Below, one piece after another: positions 1 to 11,417 of a DNA stretch of 64,000 nt (the stretch's first letter is position 1; each line of letters opens with the position of its first letter). Below the pieces are notes generated by a model. It was given only the letters and a program-made list of their open reading frames with translations, had not been told where the DNA came from and did no database searches. The DNA lies in NCBI RefSeq assembly GCF_003002895.1, contig NZ_PVTI01000011.1:1-64000 (forward strand), written 5' to 3'. A program made the translations under genes and the position numbers. The stretch is from Knoellia remsis. Lineage in GTDB: Bacteria > Actinomycetota > Actinomycetes > Actinomycetales > Dermatophilaceae.

Positions 1-2
1 CC

Positions 3-329
3 AAGACTCGCCACGGCGCCAAAGTCACCAAGACCTACGACACCGCCGCGACCCCGCTGACCCGCCTCCTACGCGACCACCCCAACCTGGTCGACCCCCA
101 CGACGAGCGCGCCCTACACGCCGCGCTGAGCACCGCCAACCCGGCCCAGCTCCGACGCGACATCGACCTCATCCAAGCCAACCTGCTCGAGCTCGCCAAA
201 CGCCGAGGCATCGTCGCGACCCGACGCAAAGCCAACGCCACCTACCTCAACAAGACCAAGGTCAAAAGCACCCGACACACGCGGGCATTCACCGATGAGT
301 CAACGACTCACCCCTCGCGGGCATCTTGA
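3..329 (+). pseudogene. C-terminal end of an integrase-type transposase, cut by the window edge
   Basis: The reading frame entering from the left edge runs to a TGA at 327-329 and encodes about 108 residues, beginning KTRHGAKVTKTYDTAATPL. That wording recalls the C-terminal part of actinobacterial transposases with an integrase (DDE) catalytic domain; the family is assigned from memory and no catalytic residue is visible. The tail is basic. Codons such as CTA, CCA and AAA are more common than in the neighbouring genes, which fits a mobile element. The sequence just past the stop contains repeated GAGTCAAC words (297-340) that may belong to the element's end, but no terminal inverted repeat can be proven because the left end is outside the window. 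It may be an intact gene whose start lies upstream, or a remnant. Confidence 0.55.
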
Positions 330-347
330 CGTGAGTCAACATGAACG

Positions 348-382
348 GTATGCCGCCCGCTCTCGGCGAGCGGGCGGCATAC
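348..382 (-). terminator. Hairpin terminator built from an inverted pair of GTATGCCG words
   Basis: Positions 349-362 and 368-381 are perfect 14-bp inverted repeats around a 5-nt loop. It lies just downstream of the DUF3566 stop (422, minus strand), where the gyrB-gyrA-DUF3566 transcript should end. The arms carry GTATGCCG and CGGCATAC, the 8-mer that recurs across the window. No clear U-tract follows, as is common in GC-rich actinobacteria. Confidence 0.6.
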
Positions 383-421
383 GGGAGGTGCGTGGCCGGC
401 ATACCGGCGAAGCGGGTTCGG

Positions 422-946
422 TCAGTCGTCGGTGAGGGTCAGCTGGAGGCCGCCGACGAGGCTGCTCGACACGTTGTAGAGGAACGCCGACAGGGTCGCG
501 AGCGCCGTCATGAGGATGACGTCGATGACGCCGACGACGATCGCGAGCGAGACGACGCGACCGAAGCCGACGAAGTCCATGATGTCGAAGCTGTTCTCGC
601 CGTCCTGGATGATCTGCCCGACGAGGCCGTTGACCTGCTCGAAGACACCCATGCCGGCGAGGATCATCCACAGCACGGCGACCATGACGACGCCGGCGAT
701 GCCGAGCGCCACGGACAGCAGGAACGACATCTTCATCGCCGACCACGGGTCGACCCGCGAGACGGTGAGCCGGACCCGACGGCCAGTGCCGCGCGGAGCA
801 GCCGCGGCGGACCGGGGCGTCGTCGGCACCGAGTCGGCGCCGGTTGCGCCGTCGGAGGCGGACGCACGGGTCATCGAGCGGGTCGGCTCGGCGGAGCCGC
901 TCGATGCACTGCGCATCGAGGTGCCTGCCTGGTCTGCCGTGCTCAC
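422..946 (-). CDS. DUF3566 transmembrane protein
   Basis: This 174-residue protein belongs to the DUF3566 family, which actinobacteria usually encode directly after gyrA. Its N-terminal 60 residues are Ser/Ala/Thr-rich and likely disordered. From about residue 62 ([20 protein letters not shown]) the family domain begins, with two hydrophobic segments at roughly 72-97 and 128-152. The ATG start at 946 overlaps the gyrA stop by four bases (ATGA), so translation is probably coupled to gyrA. Function is not established; a cell-envelope or division-associated membrane role has been suggested for relatives. A strong hairpin follows the stop. Confidence 0.88.
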   Translation of the reverse strand: MSTADQAGTSMRSASSGSAEPTRSMTRASASDGATGADSVPTTPRSAAAAPRGTGRRVRLTVSRVDPWSAMKMSFLLSVALGIAGVVMVAVLWMILAGMGVFEQVNGLVGQIIQDGENSFDIMDFVGFGRVVSLAIVVGVIDVILMTALATLSAFLYNVSSSLVGGLQLTLTDD

Positions 947-3729
947 TCGTCGCCTCCGTCACCGTCGGTGTCGTTGTTGTCAGTCGACGGTACGCCATCG
1001 GCCTGTTCCCCGGCAGACGCCGCACCGGTGGGTGCCGCACCGGCAGCCTCCTCGGCCGAGGCCTCGTCGACCGGGGCCGCGTCGCCTGCCTCCTCGACCG
1101 GGGCCTCGTCACCGGGGACCTCGTCGACCGGGGTGCCGTCCACGGGGGAGACACCCTCGGCGTCGGCCTCCGCGACCTCCTCCTCGACGACCTTCTCGGC
1201 GTTGCGGGCGACACCGACGATGGCGTCGTTGCGGCCGGGCTTGGCGAACCAGACGCCGGCCGTGTTGCGACCCGTGAGCCGGACCTCGTCGACGCGGGAG
1301 CGGACGATGTTGCCGCGCTCGAAGACGACCATGACCTCGTCGTCCTCGCTGACGGTGAGCGCGCCGACGAGGTCGCCGCCCTTCTCGGTCTGCTTGGCGA
1401 CGGCGACACCGAGGATGCCGCGACCCTTGACGTTCCACTGCGACGCCTTGGACCGCTTCGCCAGGCCGGACTCGAAGACGACGAACACGTCCGGGTCCGA
1501 CCCGACCTCGATGACCGACATCGACAGCAGCGAGTCGTCGCCGCGGAACTTCATGCCGGTGACACCGGACGTCGAGCGACCCATCGGCCGCAGCGTCGCG
1601 TCGTCGGCGTGGAAGCGGACCGACTGGCCCTTGCGCGAGACGAGCAGCAGGTCGTCCTCGGCGCTCGTCAGCCCGGCGCCCACGAGCTCGTCCTCGTCGC
1701 GCAGGTTGACGGCGATGAGGCCGCCGGTGCGGGGGGAGTCGTACTCGCCGAGACGGGTCTTCTTGACGAGGCCGCCCTTGGTGGCGAGCACGAGGTACGG
1801 CGACGACTCGTAGTCGCGCAGCGCGAGCACCTGGGCGATGTGCTCGTCCGGCTGGAACGCCATGATGTTCGCGACGTGCTGGCCCTTGGAGTCGCGGCCG
1901 GCGTCGGGCAGCTCGTAGGCCTTGGTGCGGTAGACCCGGCCGAGGTTGGTGAAGAACAGCAGCCAGTGGTGCGACGTCGTCGTGAAGAAGTGCGCCACGA
2001 CGTCCTCGCCGCGCAGCTGGGCGCCCTTGACGCCCTTGCCGCCGCGCTTCTGCGAGCGGTAGGCGTCGACCTTGGTCCGCTTGGCGTAGCCGCCGCGCGT
2101 GATCGTGACGACGACGTCCTCCTCGGGGATGAGGTCCTCCATCGACATGTCACCGTCGAAGCCGTGGATCGTGGTGCGCCGGTCGTCGCCGTACTTCTCG
2201 ACGATCGCGGCGAGCTCCTCGGACACGATGTCGCGCTGGCGGGCGGGCTTGTCGAGGATGTCCTTGTAGTCCTCGATGAGCGCCTGCAGCCGGTCGTGCT
2301 CCTCGATGATCTTTTGCCGCTCCAGGGCCGCGAGCCGGCGCAGCTGGAGGTTGAGGATCGCGCGCGCCTGGACCTCGTCGACGTCGAGGAGCTCGATGAG
2401 CCCGTCGCGCGCCTCCTCGACCGTGGGGCTGCGGCGGATGAGCGCGATGACCTCGTCGAGCATGTCGAGGGCCTTGAGGTAGCCGCGCAGGATGTGGATC
2501 TCTTCTTCGGCCTTCTTGAGCCGGTATGCCGTGCGCCGCTGGATGACGTCGATCTGGTGGTCGACCCAGTGCCGGATGAAGGCGTCGATCGGCAGCGTGC
2601 GCGGCACCCCGTCGACGAGGGCGAGCATGTTCGCGCCGAAGTTCGTCTGCAGCTGGGTGTGCTTGAAGAGGTTGTTGAGGACGACCTTCGCGACCGCGTC
2701 GCGCTTGAGCACGATGACGAGGCGCTGGCCCGTGCGCCCGGACGTCTCGTCGCGGATGTCGGCGATGCCCTGGAGGCGGCCCTCCTTGACGTGCTCGGCG
2801 ATCTTCTGGGCGAGGCTGTCGGGGTTGACCTGGTAGGGCAGCTCGGAGACGACGAGGCACTGCCGGCCCTGGATCTCCTCGACCTCGACGACGGCGCGCA
2901 TGATGATCGAGCCGCGGCCGGTGCGGTAGGCGTCCTCGATGCCGGAGCGGCCCATGATGAGCGCACCGGTCGGGAAGTCGGGCCCGGTGATCCGGGCCAT
3001 GACGGCCTCGAGGGTCTCGTCCCGGCTGGCCTCGGGGTTGTCGAGGACCCACTGCGCGGCGTTCGCGACCTCGCCGAGGTTGTGCGGCGGGATCTGGGTG
3101 GCCATGCCGACGGCGATGCCAGCAGAGCCGTTGACGAGCAGGTTCGGGAAGCGCGCCGGGAGCACCGTCGGCTCCAGCGTCTTGCCGTCGTAGTTCGGCG
3201 CGAAGTCGACGGTCTCCTCGTCGATGTCCCGCACCATCTCCATCGACAGCGGCGCCATCCGGCACTCGGTGTACCGCGGGGCGGCGGCCGGGTCGTCGCC
3301 GGGGCTGCCGAAGTTGCCCTGCCCCTGCACGAGCGGGTAGCGCAGCGCCCAGTCCTGCACGAGCCGGACGAGGGCGTCATAGATCGCGCTGTCGCCGTGC
3401 GGGTGGTACTGGCCCATGACGTCGCCGACGACGCGGCTGCACTTGTTGAAGCCGCGGTCGGGCCGGTACCCGCCGTCGTACATCGCGTAGAGCACGCGCC
3501 GGTGCACCGGCTTGAGGCCGTCGCGCACATCCGGCAGCGCGCGCGACACGATCACCGACATCGCGTACTCGATGTAGCTCCGCTGCATCTCGGTGTTGAG
3601 GTCGATCGGCTCGATCCGGTCGCTTTCACCGGGCGACCGGTCGTGCATCACCGACCCCTGGTCACCGGTGTCCTCGGTGTCCACGTCGGTGTCCAGGTCG
3701 TTGTCCGTGCCGTCGATGTCGTCAGCCAT
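943..3729 (-). CDS. gyrA: DNA gyrase subunit A
   Basis: GyrA is the DNA-cleaving and rejoining subunit of the A2B2 gyrase that introduces negative supercoils. The 928-residue protein has an acidic extension of about 40 residues before the conserved start ([18 protein letters not shown]). The catalytic tyrosine is Y153 in PRYTECRM. The quinolone-resistance region reads [14 protein letters not shown], with Ser114 and Asp118 in the drug-sensitive state. The GyrA box appears as QKRGGKG in the C-terminal beta-pinwheel, which is needed for DNA wrapping. An acidic, Ala/Glu/Asp-rich tail of about 65 residues follows the pinwheel, longer than in many homologues. It is transcribed after gyrB across a 198-bp gap holding a palindromic repeat, and its stop overlaps the DUF3566 gene. 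Confidence 0.98.
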   Translation of the reverse strand: MADDIDGTDNDLDTDVDTEDTGDQGSVMHDRSPGESDRIEPIDLNTEMQRSYIEYAMSVIVSRALPDVRDGLKPVHRRVLYAMYDGGYRPDRGFNKCSRVVGDVMGQYHPHGDSAIYDALVRLVQDWALRYPLVQGQGNFGSPGDDPAAAPRYTECRMAPLSMEMVRDIDEETVDFAPNYDGKTLEPTVLPARFPNLLVNGSAGIAVGMATQIPPHNLGEVANAAQWVLDNPEASRDETLEAVMARITGPDFPTGALIMGRSGIEDAYRTGRGSIIMRAVVEVEEIQGRQCLVVSELPYQVNPDSLAQKIAEHVKEGRLQGIADIRDETSGRTGQRLVIVLKRDAVAKVVLNNLFKHTQLQTNFGANMLALVDGVPRTLPIDAFIRHWVDHQIDVIQRRTAYRLKKAEEEIHILRGYLKALDMLDEVIALIRRSPTVEEARDGLIELLDVDEVQARAILNLQLRRLAALERQKIIEEHDRLQALIEDYKDILDKPARQRDIVSEELAAIVEKYGDDRRTTIHGFDGDMSMEDLIPEEDVVVTITRGGYAKRTKVDAYRSQKRGGKGVKGAQLRGEDVVAHFFTTTSHHWLLFFTNLGRVYRTKAYELPDAGRDSKGQHVANIMAFQPDEHIAQVLALRDYESSPYLVLATKGGLVKKTRLGEYDSPRTGGLIAVNLRDEDELVGAGLTSAEDDLLLVSRKGQSVRFHADDATLRPMGRSTSGVTGMKFRGDDSLLSMSVIEVGSDPDVFVVFESGLAKRSKASQWNVKGRGILGVAVAKQTEKGGDLVGALTVSEDDEVMVVFERGNIVRSRVDEVRLTGRNTAGVWFAKPGRNDAIVGVARNAEKVVEEEVAEADAEGVSPVDGTPVDEVPGDEAPVEEAGDAAPVDEASAEEAAGAAPTGAASAGEQADGVPSTDNNDTDGDGGDE

Positions 3730-3814
3730 CAGTTCCCTTGTCCTTCAGTCACATTCATGCGGCCGTATGCCGCGTCAGTAGCGTTCGTGGGTGCGCTCGC
3801 CGTCGGTGCCGCTC

Positions 3815-3895
3815 GTGTCCCGAACCCGTCCAATTGGTGAGTTTTTCCCGGGGCCGCTCGTGTCCCGAACCGTCCAATTGGGTGAGATCGGGACG
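3815..3895. repeat. Duplicated palindromic repeat (family A) between gyrB and gyrA
   Basis: Two nearly identical copies (3815-3841 and 3860-3895) lie in the gyrB-gyrA gap. The full copy has GTCCCGA/TCGGGAC ends and an inner CCAATTGG palindrome. The second copy matches 33 of 36 bases of a stretch at 13518-13553 inside an unrelated coding gene, showing that this is a dispersed element rather than a local gyrase operator. It may still act as a transcript-processing or attenuation hairpin in the gyr mRNA. Confidence 0.7.
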
Positions 3896-3927
3896 CGAAG
3901 GTGAGCGGACGGCATACGCAACCGGCC

Positions 3928-6099
<2,172 letters not shown>

Positions 6100-6334
6100 T
6101 CATGCCGCGCGCCCGGGGCTGGTGCGGGTGACCGCTGGTGGCCCGGGGCGCGACGTTCACCCCAAAGTTTACCTGTCAGCTCCGACAAAGCTCGCCACTG
6201 GAGGCCCGTGGAGGCGGTTTTCTCGGATTCCCACGGGTGGCGACGACCCGGCATACGGTCCCCACCCCTCCAGCGCGCCCTGACGGCGTTTTCTCACGCT
6301 CGGCGATTCGGGTCCCCGAACGTGCGGCGCTGGG

Positions 6335-6340
6335 TACGCT
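6335..6340 (+). promoter_or_regulatory. -10 element placed for leaderless transcription of the 6348 lipoprotein gene
   Basis: TACGCT matches the actinobacterial -10 pattern TAnnnT and ends seven bases before the ATG at 6348. No ribosome binding site is visible before that ATG. This spacing places the transcription start on or next to the A of the start codon, so the mRNA is probably leaderless. The rest of the 6076-6347 gap shows only a possible gyrB -10 on the other strand. Confidence 0.5.
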
Positions 6341-6347
6341 CCGGTGC

Positions 6348-7016
6348 ATGAAGCGCCGCCTGCCCGCCCTCGCCGCTCTCTGCGCGCTCACCGTCACCGG
6401 GTGCACCCAGGCCGCACCCACACGGGACGGCACGCCCGCGCCGGCGGGGTCGACCACGGGCGCGTCGACGCCCTCGGCATCTGCCTCGAGCGCCCCGTCC
6501 CTGCCGAGCGGCTACGCCTGGCACCCGGTCGAGGACGCCGGACTGCGGTTCGCCGGTCCCGCGGAGTGGGTCGCGATTGACCCCGAGGAACTGGCCGCCG
6601 CCGGGGACGACGCCATGATGAAGGATCTCGCCGACCGCATGGGTGTGAGCGTGTCGCAGTTCAGGGCGGTCATGACCAACGCTGACCTCATCCTCACGGC
6701 GCCGCCGAAGGATGGCTTCGCCGACAGCATCAATGCCATCGTCGTCCCGCTCACCGACCTCCCCACCGAAGCACAGCTCACGGCGCAGCTCGGCAGTCTC
6801 GTCGACGGTGACGTCACCTACACGGCGACCGAGACTCCGGCGGGTCGGGCCGTCATGGCGCGCTACGCCATCGCGGCGGGCAACCTGGCCGTGCAGGGCA
6901 GCTCGATCTTCGTCAAGGGTCCCGAGGGCGTTCTCAACGTCACCGTGACGACCCGCGACGCCGCCCGGACCGAGCAGGTCAGCGCGGTCGTGCTGGACTC
7001 GCTGTCCGAGACATGA
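6348..7016 (+). CDS. Secreted lipoprotein of unknown function
   Basis: The 222-residue product has a lipoprotein signal peptide: basic MKRR, a hydrophobic stretch, then a lipobox VTGC with the lipidated cysteine near residue 20. A Thr/Ser/Ala/Pro-rich spacer follows to about residue 60, and then a folded domain (GYAWHPVEDAGLRFAGPAEW onward) of about 160 residues ending near the C-terminus. This looks like the small PsbP/LpqN-like class of actinobacterial surface lipoproteins, but I do not recognise a named family. The start at 6348 is chosen because it gives a complete signal peptide and sits seven bases after a -10 element. It is convergent with the next lipoprotein gene, with only 33 bp between them. 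Confidence 0.8.
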   Translation: MKRRLPALAALCALTVTGCTQAAPTRDGTPAPAGSTTGASTPSASASSAPSLPSGYAWHPVEDAGLRFAGPAEWVAIDPEELAAAGDDAMMKDLADRMGVSVSQFRAVMTNADLILTAPPKDGFADSINAIVVPLTDLPTEAQLTAQLGSLVDGDVTYTATETPAGRAVMARYAIAAGNLAVQGSSIFVKGPEGVLNVTVTTRDAARTEQVSAVVLDSLSET

Positions 7017-7049
7017 GGCCCGGCCTGGCCCCTGCCCGGGCCGCCCGCG

Positions 7050-7766
7050 TCAGCGGCCGTGGGTGAAGAAGGTCCAGGTGCCGTCCTCGGCGATGCCGAC
7101 GCGTGGGCCGGTGTAGCCGCCGTCGGTCTTCTTCATGTCGGCCGCCTGGGCGCTGGTGATGAGGCCGGCGTTCACGGCCGCGGTCCACTCGGCGTCGTTC
7201 TCCTTGAAGTCCTCGGAGAAGACGCGCGGTGCGACGCTCCCGTCGAACGTCGCCACCTGCGGCATCGTCAGGAGCGTCGCGAGCCACGTGTAGTTCTGCG
7301 TCGACGACGCGGTGAAGGTCGCCGACGCGGGGCGCTCGCCGGCGAACCCGGTCCCGTCCTTGGTCGCGATCGCGATGAGCGCCTTGCCGTTGCAGGCCTT
7401 GGCGGCGGTATGCAGCGCGCGCGCCTTCGCGGCCGCCGCGCTCGACAGGCCGGTGACGTTGACGGCACCGGCCTTGCCCGCGGGGCAGGACGCTGCCGTC
7501 CCGCTCGCCGACGGTGCCGGCGGCAGGGTGGGGGTGGCCGCGCCCGACGGCTCCGCAGTGCCCGACGGTGCTGCGGTGCCCGAGGAGGGCGGGCTCGTGG
7601 ACGCCGACGGGCCGGCCGAGGTGGCGCTCGTCGTCGGGCCGGAGCCTGACGGCGCCACGGTCGGCTCGTCGTCGGAGCAGCCCGCGAGCGCGAGCGCAGC
7701 GAGCAGCACTGGAGCGGCCGCACGAGCGGCGCGGCGAGCGGGCTGGGAGGTGCCGCGGGGCGTCAT
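7050..7766 (-). CDS. Secreted lipoprotein with a Ser/Thr/Pro-rich linker, unknown function
   Basis: The 238-residue protein starts MTPRGTSQPARRAARA and has a lipobox LAGC, which would anchor it to the outer face of the membrane. About 60 residues of Ser/Thr/Pro/Ala linker follow. The mature domain (from about residue 95) contains two Cys residues (ASCPAG and KACNG) that could form a disulfide, and ends VGIAEDGTWTFFTHGR. I do not recognise the family. The ATG at 7766 is supported by TACGGT (7779-7774 on the minus strand) seven bases upstream and by the lack of a ribosome binding site, again a leaderless arrangement. Confidence 0.75.
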   Translation of the reverse strand: MTPRGTSQPARRAARAAAPVLLAALALAGCSDDEPTVAPSGSGPTTSATSAGPSASTSPPSSGTAAPSGTAEPSGAATPTLPPAPSASGTAASCPAGKAGAVNVTGLSSAAAAKARALHTAAKACNGKALIAIATKDGTGFAGERPASATFTASSTQNYTWLATLLTMPQVATFDGSVAPRVFSEDFKENDAEWTAAVNAGLITSAQAADMKKTDGGYTGPRVGIAEDGTWTFFTHGR

Positions 7767-7807
7767 ACCGATCACCGTAACGGAAGTGACTGGTGTGACT
7801 GGGGAGG

Positions 7808-8290
7808 TCAGGGCTGGGCGGAGAGGGAGCGTTCGCAGACCGCGCGGACGTCGTCGGGGATCGGGACGGTGTGCCGCCCGGCGCGGTCGATGTAGACCTG
7901 CGCCCACAGCCCGTGCGCGGCGATGTCGTCGCTGCCGTCGGCGAAGAGGCCGAACGCGAAGGTGACGCTCTTGGTGCCGATGCGTTCGACACGCACGCCG
8001 ACGTCGATGGGGTGCGGGTAGGCGAGCTCGGAGTAGAACCGGCACGACGACTCCGCGACGACACCGAGGGTCGGGGTGCTCGTCTCGTCGATGCCGGTCT
8101 CGCGGATGAGCCAGGCGTTGAGGACCGAGTCGAAGAGCTCGTAGTAGACGGCGTTGTTGAGGTGGCCGTACATGTCGTTGTCGGCCCACCGCGTGCTCAC
8201 CCGCTGGACCTCGGGGAAGTCCTCGCGCCGCAGCGTCCTCGGGTCGCGGGTGGTGCCGGTCGAGGTTGGGTGTGCGGCAGGTGAGCTCAT
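7808..8290 (-). CDS. Acyl-CoA thioesterase, 4HBT hotdog family
   Basis: This 160-residue cytoplasmic protein should hydrolyse acyl-CoA thioesters. The hotdog-fold signature is clear: STRWADNDMYGHLNNAVYYELFDS, in which the Asp of the ADND segment and the GH-x-N-N-A-V-Y-Y helix match the 4HBT active-site region of the YbgC/FadM type. The remaining beta-strands (SCRFYSELAYPHPIDVGVRV, SVTFAFGLFA) follow the usual order. The start at 8290 gives a normal family length; TAGCGT at 8303-8298 on the minus strand sits seven bases upstream, so it may be leaderless. A longer frame to 8359 exists but adds a non-conserved extension. Substrate is unknown. Confidence 0.88.
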   Translation of the reverse strand: MSSPAAHPTSTGTTRDPRTLRREDFPEVQRVSTRWADNDMYGHLNNAVYYELFDSVLNAWLIRETGIDETSTPTLGVVAESSCRFYSELAYPHPIDVGVRVERIGTKSVTFAFGLFADGSDDIAAHGLWAQVYIDRAGRHTVPIPDDVRAVCERSLSAQP

Positions 8291-8373
8291 GCGCACAACG
8301 CTAGCGGCCGGCATACCCGGCGGACTGGCCGACCGCGGCCGCACGGCCAGTCCGGGCATGTGGTCCCGCAGTG

Positions 8374-8432
8374 CTCTGATCTTGCGTCGTCCTTTGGGCC
8401 AGGGTGGTCCAAAGGACGACGCAAGATCAGAG
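8374..8432. repeat. Perfect 24-bp inverted repeat (palindromic element family C)
   Basis: Arms at 8374-8397 and 8409-8432 are perfectly complementary over 24 bp around an 11-nt loop. The element lies 86 bp downstream of the ABC ATPase stop (8518, minus strand) and upstream of the thioesterase gene, so it could end the importer transcript. No U-run follows on either strand, and the arms are longer and more perfect than the other terminators here, which suggests a mobile or dispersed palindrome. Confidence 0.75.
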
Positions 8433-8517
8433 TGTCAGCGTCGAGAGGATCCCAAGGTCGGCGTGGGACGTGTGGGGCGCCCAGACCGAGCGCGCTGGAT
8501 TCGCGCCGGACCCGCAG

Positions 8518-9708
8518 TCAGTCGGGGGTCGGCAGGGTGTGGTCGCCGACGAGGAGGCTCGGGACGAGGCCCGGCTGGATCGACGCGACGACCTCGGTCC
8601 CGACGGGATAGCGGACCGAGTGCGGCTGCCACGAGCGGACCGTGCGCCCGGACGGCAGCCGGACCGTGTGCAGGACGAACGCGCCGTGGTACTCGACCCG
8701 CTCGACGACCGCCCGCGCACGCGCGACCCCGTCGCCTCCGTCCGCGGGCAGCGTCAGCGTCAGCGCCACCTCGTGCGGCCGCACCACCACCTCGGCCTCG
8801 CGTGCGTCGACGTCGGTGCGCACCATGACTCGGCCGAGCTCGCTCATCAGCCCGTGCTCGTCGGCCACCACCGGCAGGAAGTCCGCGTCCCCCATGAAGG
8901 ACGCGACGAACCGACTCACCGGCCGCTCGAACACCTCCGCCGGGGTGCCCAGCTGCTCCACGACACCGGCGCGCATGACTCCGATCCGGTCGCCGACGGT
9001 GAGTGCCTCGGTCTGGTCGTGCGTCACGAGGATCGCCGTCGTGCCCGTGGCACGCAGGGCGTCGACCGTGTCGGTCCGGACCCGGGCGCGCAGCGACTCG
9101 TCGAGCGAGGAGAACGGCTCGTCGAGCAGCACGACCTCCGGACGCGGCGCGAGCGAACGGGCGAGCGCGATGCGCTGCTGCTCACCACCGGAGAGCTCGT
9201 GCGGGTAACGATCAACCGTGTGCGGCAGGTGGACGAGCTCGAGCACCTTCCGCACACGGGCGTCCTGCTCCGCGCGCGCCACTCCCGCGAGCCCGAACCG
9301 GATGTTGTCGCCCACGGTGAGGTGCGGGAACAGCGCGTGCTCCTGGAAGACGAGCCCGACGCGCCGCTTCTCGGGCGGCACCCACGCACCCCGCCCCGCG
9401 ACCGTCGCGTCACCGACGCGCACCTCGCCGGCGTCCGGACGTTCCAGCCCGGCGACGAGTCGCAGCAGCGTCGACTTGCCGCAGCCGGACGGCCCGATGA
9501 GCGCGACGATCTCGCCCGCTTCGACGGCGAGGTCCAGCTCGCACACGGCCGGGGTGTCACCGTAGGACTTCGAGACGGTGCGCAGCGCGAGCGCCGGATC
9601 CCGTTGTGCCCCAGTGTCATTCGTTTCGTATGCCGTCCGCGCACCCACGTGGGTCTCGCGCGCGTCGTCCGGGGTTGCGTCCCGTCCCACCGTGGCCTCG
9701 CTCGTCAT
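8518..9708 (-). CDS. Ferric-iron type ABC transporter ATP-binding protein (FbpC-like)
   Basis: This 396-residue ATPase energises the importer made with the two upstream genes. After about 40 unconserved residues, the nucleotide-binding domain shows Walker A GPSGCGKST, Q-loop FQEHALFPH, signature LSGGEQQR, Walker B VVLLDEPFSSLDE and switch His in VTHDQTEAL. A C-terminal TOBE-like regulatory domain (from about residue 290, VVVRPHEVAL) is typical of FbpC/PotA-type importers. The ATG overlaps the permease stop as ATGA (9705-9708), so the three genes form a tight operon. The partner binding protein points to Fe3+ as substrate. Confidence 0.9.
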   Translation of the reverse strand: MTSEATVGRDATPDDARETHVGARTAYETNDTGAQRDPALALRTVSKSYGDTPAVCELDLAVEAGEIVALIGPSGCGKSTLLRLVAGLERPDAGEVRVGDATVAGRGAWVPPEKRRVGLVFQEHALFPHLTVGDNIRFGLAGVARAEQDARVRKVLELVHLPHTVDRYPHELSGGEQQRIALARSLAPRPEVVLLDEPFSSLDESLRARVRTDTVDALRATGTTAILVTHDQTEALTVGDRIGVMRAGVVEQLGTPAEVFERPVSRFVASFMGDADFLPVVADEHGLMSELGRVMVRTDVDAREAEVVVRPHEVALTLTLPADGGDGVARARAVVERVEYHGAFVLHTVRLPSGRTVRSWQPHSVRYPVGTEVVASIQPGLVPSLLVGDHTLPTPD

Positions 9709-11417
9709 GACAGCTCCTGACGGTGCGGCTCGGCGAGACGGACCTGCCGCACGAGGAAGTACACCGGGACGATCGCGAGCGCGACGATGAGCAGGGCGGG
9801 CAGGGCGGCCTGCTCCCAGAAGTTCTCGTTGGCCAGCTCGTAGACCGACACCGACAGCGTGGTGAAGCCGAACGGTCGCAGGAGCAGCACGAGGGGCAAC
9901 TCCTTCACGGCGTCGACGGCGACGAGGACGAGCGCGACCGCGATGCCCGAGCGTGACAGCGGCAGGTGCACCCGGCGCAGCACCCGCCATGGCGAGGACC
10001 CGAGCGAGAAGGCCGAGTTCGTCACCGACGGCGAGATCGTCGCGAAGCTCGCGTCGACCGCCTGGTACGCCGGCGCGAGGAAGCGCACGACGTAGCTCGC
10101 AAGGATACCGAGGACCGACCCGGTGACGACGAGCCCGGTCCCACCCGCCACGCCGAGTGCCTCGAGCCAGCCGTCGAGGGCCGCGAACGCGACGAGGACG
10201 CCGATCCCGATGACGGCGCCCGGGACGGCATACCCGAAGGTTGTGAGCTGAGCGGCCGCACGCGCGAGCCGGCCTCCGGTGACGCGTACCCCGTGCGTCA
10301 CGACGAGCGCCAGCCCGACACACGCGAGCGCGGCAAGCGCGGCCATCACCCCGCTGTTGGCGAGGTTCATCGCGAACCGGCCCGTCGAGAGCGACGACGA
10401 GTCCGCCGCCGTCGCGGTCACGGCCCACCACACGAGCCGCGCGACCGGCAGGACGAAGGCAAGCAACAGCACCGACCACGCCGCCGCGGCCGCCCACCAG
10501 CGCGCCGCCCCGGTGAGCACCGTGGGAGCGGCGGGTGGACGATGACCGCCGCGGGCGTCATACCGCGCACCACCGCGCAGGATCCGCTCACCGGTGAGCA
10601 CGAGCACCGCGAAGGCGAGGACGAGGACGGACAGCTGAGCCGCCGACGCGAAGTCGAACGAGCCCTTCCACGTGAGGTAGACGCCGACCGAGACGGTGCG
10701 GACGGTGAAGTACTGGACCGTGGCGAAGTCGGTGAGCGTCTCCATCATGACGACGGCGAGGCCACCGGCGATCGCGGGGCGGGCCAGCGGCAGTAGCACC
10801 TGCCGGAAGGCGCGCCACGGCGACGCGCCGAGCATGCGCGCGGCGTCCCACGTGACCTGCCCCTGACCGCGAAAAGCCGCTCGGGACAACAGGTAGACGT
10901 AGGGATAGAGCGTCAGCGACAGCACGACCGGCGCTCCGAGCGGGCCGGACAGCCACTCGACGAACCCCGACGTCCCGACCGTCGCCCGCGCCGCCCGCGC
11001 CGGACCACCGGCCGGCCCGAACGTCGACAGGACGAGGAAACCCAGCACGTAGGCCGGCATCGCGAGGGGCAGCACGAGCAGCCAGGAGAGCCAGCGACGG
11101 CCCGGGAAGTCGTAGGCCGTGACGAGCCAGGCGAGCCCGACACCGAGGACAGTCGTGCCGAGGGCGACGGCGGCGAGGAGCGCGACCGTCGTGACGACCA
11201 TCTCGCCGAGACCGCGGGGCCAGGCGCTGTCACCGACGGACGCGAGCGCCTCGACGAGGACGGCGACGACGGGGATGCAGACGATCGCGGCGATGAGGAC
11301 GACGAGGGCGGACCACGCGGGGCGTCCCGTCCCGGTCAGGCGGACGCGGCGCGCCCGGGCGAGGCGTCCGTCGGCTGCGCGACACGCGCCGCGCGCCTCG
11401 GTCGCCGGGACGGTCAC
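9705..11417 (-). CDS. Ferric-iron type ABC transporter permease (FbpB-like, fused double unit)
   Basis: The 570-residue membrane protein has about twelve hydrophobic segments arranged as two homologous halves, as in FbpB permeases that form both transmembrane units in one chain. The coupling (EAA-like) loops are visible in each half: AARMLGASPWRAFRQVLLPLA and NSAFSLGSSPWRVLRRVHLPLS. The start is taken as the GTG at 11417, which overlaps the stop of the binding-protein gene (GTGA); longer upstream frame is antisense to nothing conserved and lacks membrane character. It works with the 8518 ATPase and the 11414 binding protein. Confidence 0.9.
   Translation of the reverse strand: MTVPATEARGACRAADGRLARARRVRLTGTGRPAWSALVVLIAAIVCIPVVAVLVEALASVGDSAWPRGLGEMVVTTVALLAAVALGTTVLGVGLAWLVTAYDFPGRRWLSWLLVLPLAMPAYVLGFLVLSTFGPAGGPARAARATVGTSGFVEWLSGPLGAPVVLSLTLYPYVYLLSRAAFRGQGQVTWDAARMLGASPWRAFRQVLLPLARPAIAGGLAVVMMETLTDFATVQYFTVRTVSVGVYLTWKGSFDFASAAQLSVLVLAFAVLVLTGERILRGGARYDARGGHRPPAAPTVLTGAARWWAAAAAWSVLLLAFVLPVARLVWWAVTATAADSSSLSTGRFAMNLANSGVMAALAALACVGLALVVTHGVRVTGGRLARAAAQLTTFGYAVPGAVIGIGVLVAFAALDGWLEALGVAGGTGLVVTGSVLGILASYVVRFLAPAYQAVDASFATISPSVTNSAFSLGSSPWRVLRRVHLPLSRSGIAVALVLVAVDAVKELPLVLLLRPFGFTTLSVSVYELANENFWEQAALPALLIVALAIVPVYFLVRQVRLAEPHRQELS

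Noticed and set aside
3521-3593. Quinolone resistance mutation in gyrA
   Set aside because: Ser114 and Asp118, the equivalents of E. coli Ser83 and Asp87, are the drug-sensitive residues. The flanking residues are also ordinary.
844-3840. Very long open frame antisense to gyrA
   Set aside because: It is a by-product of high GC and codon bias opposite gyrA; the translation is Val/Asp/Leu/Arg-rich without motifs, and gyrA is certain.
8374-8432. Classical rho-independent terminator
   Set aside because: The stem is suitable, but neither strand has a T-run after it, and the arms are unusually long; listed as a palindromic repeat instead, with terminator function left open.
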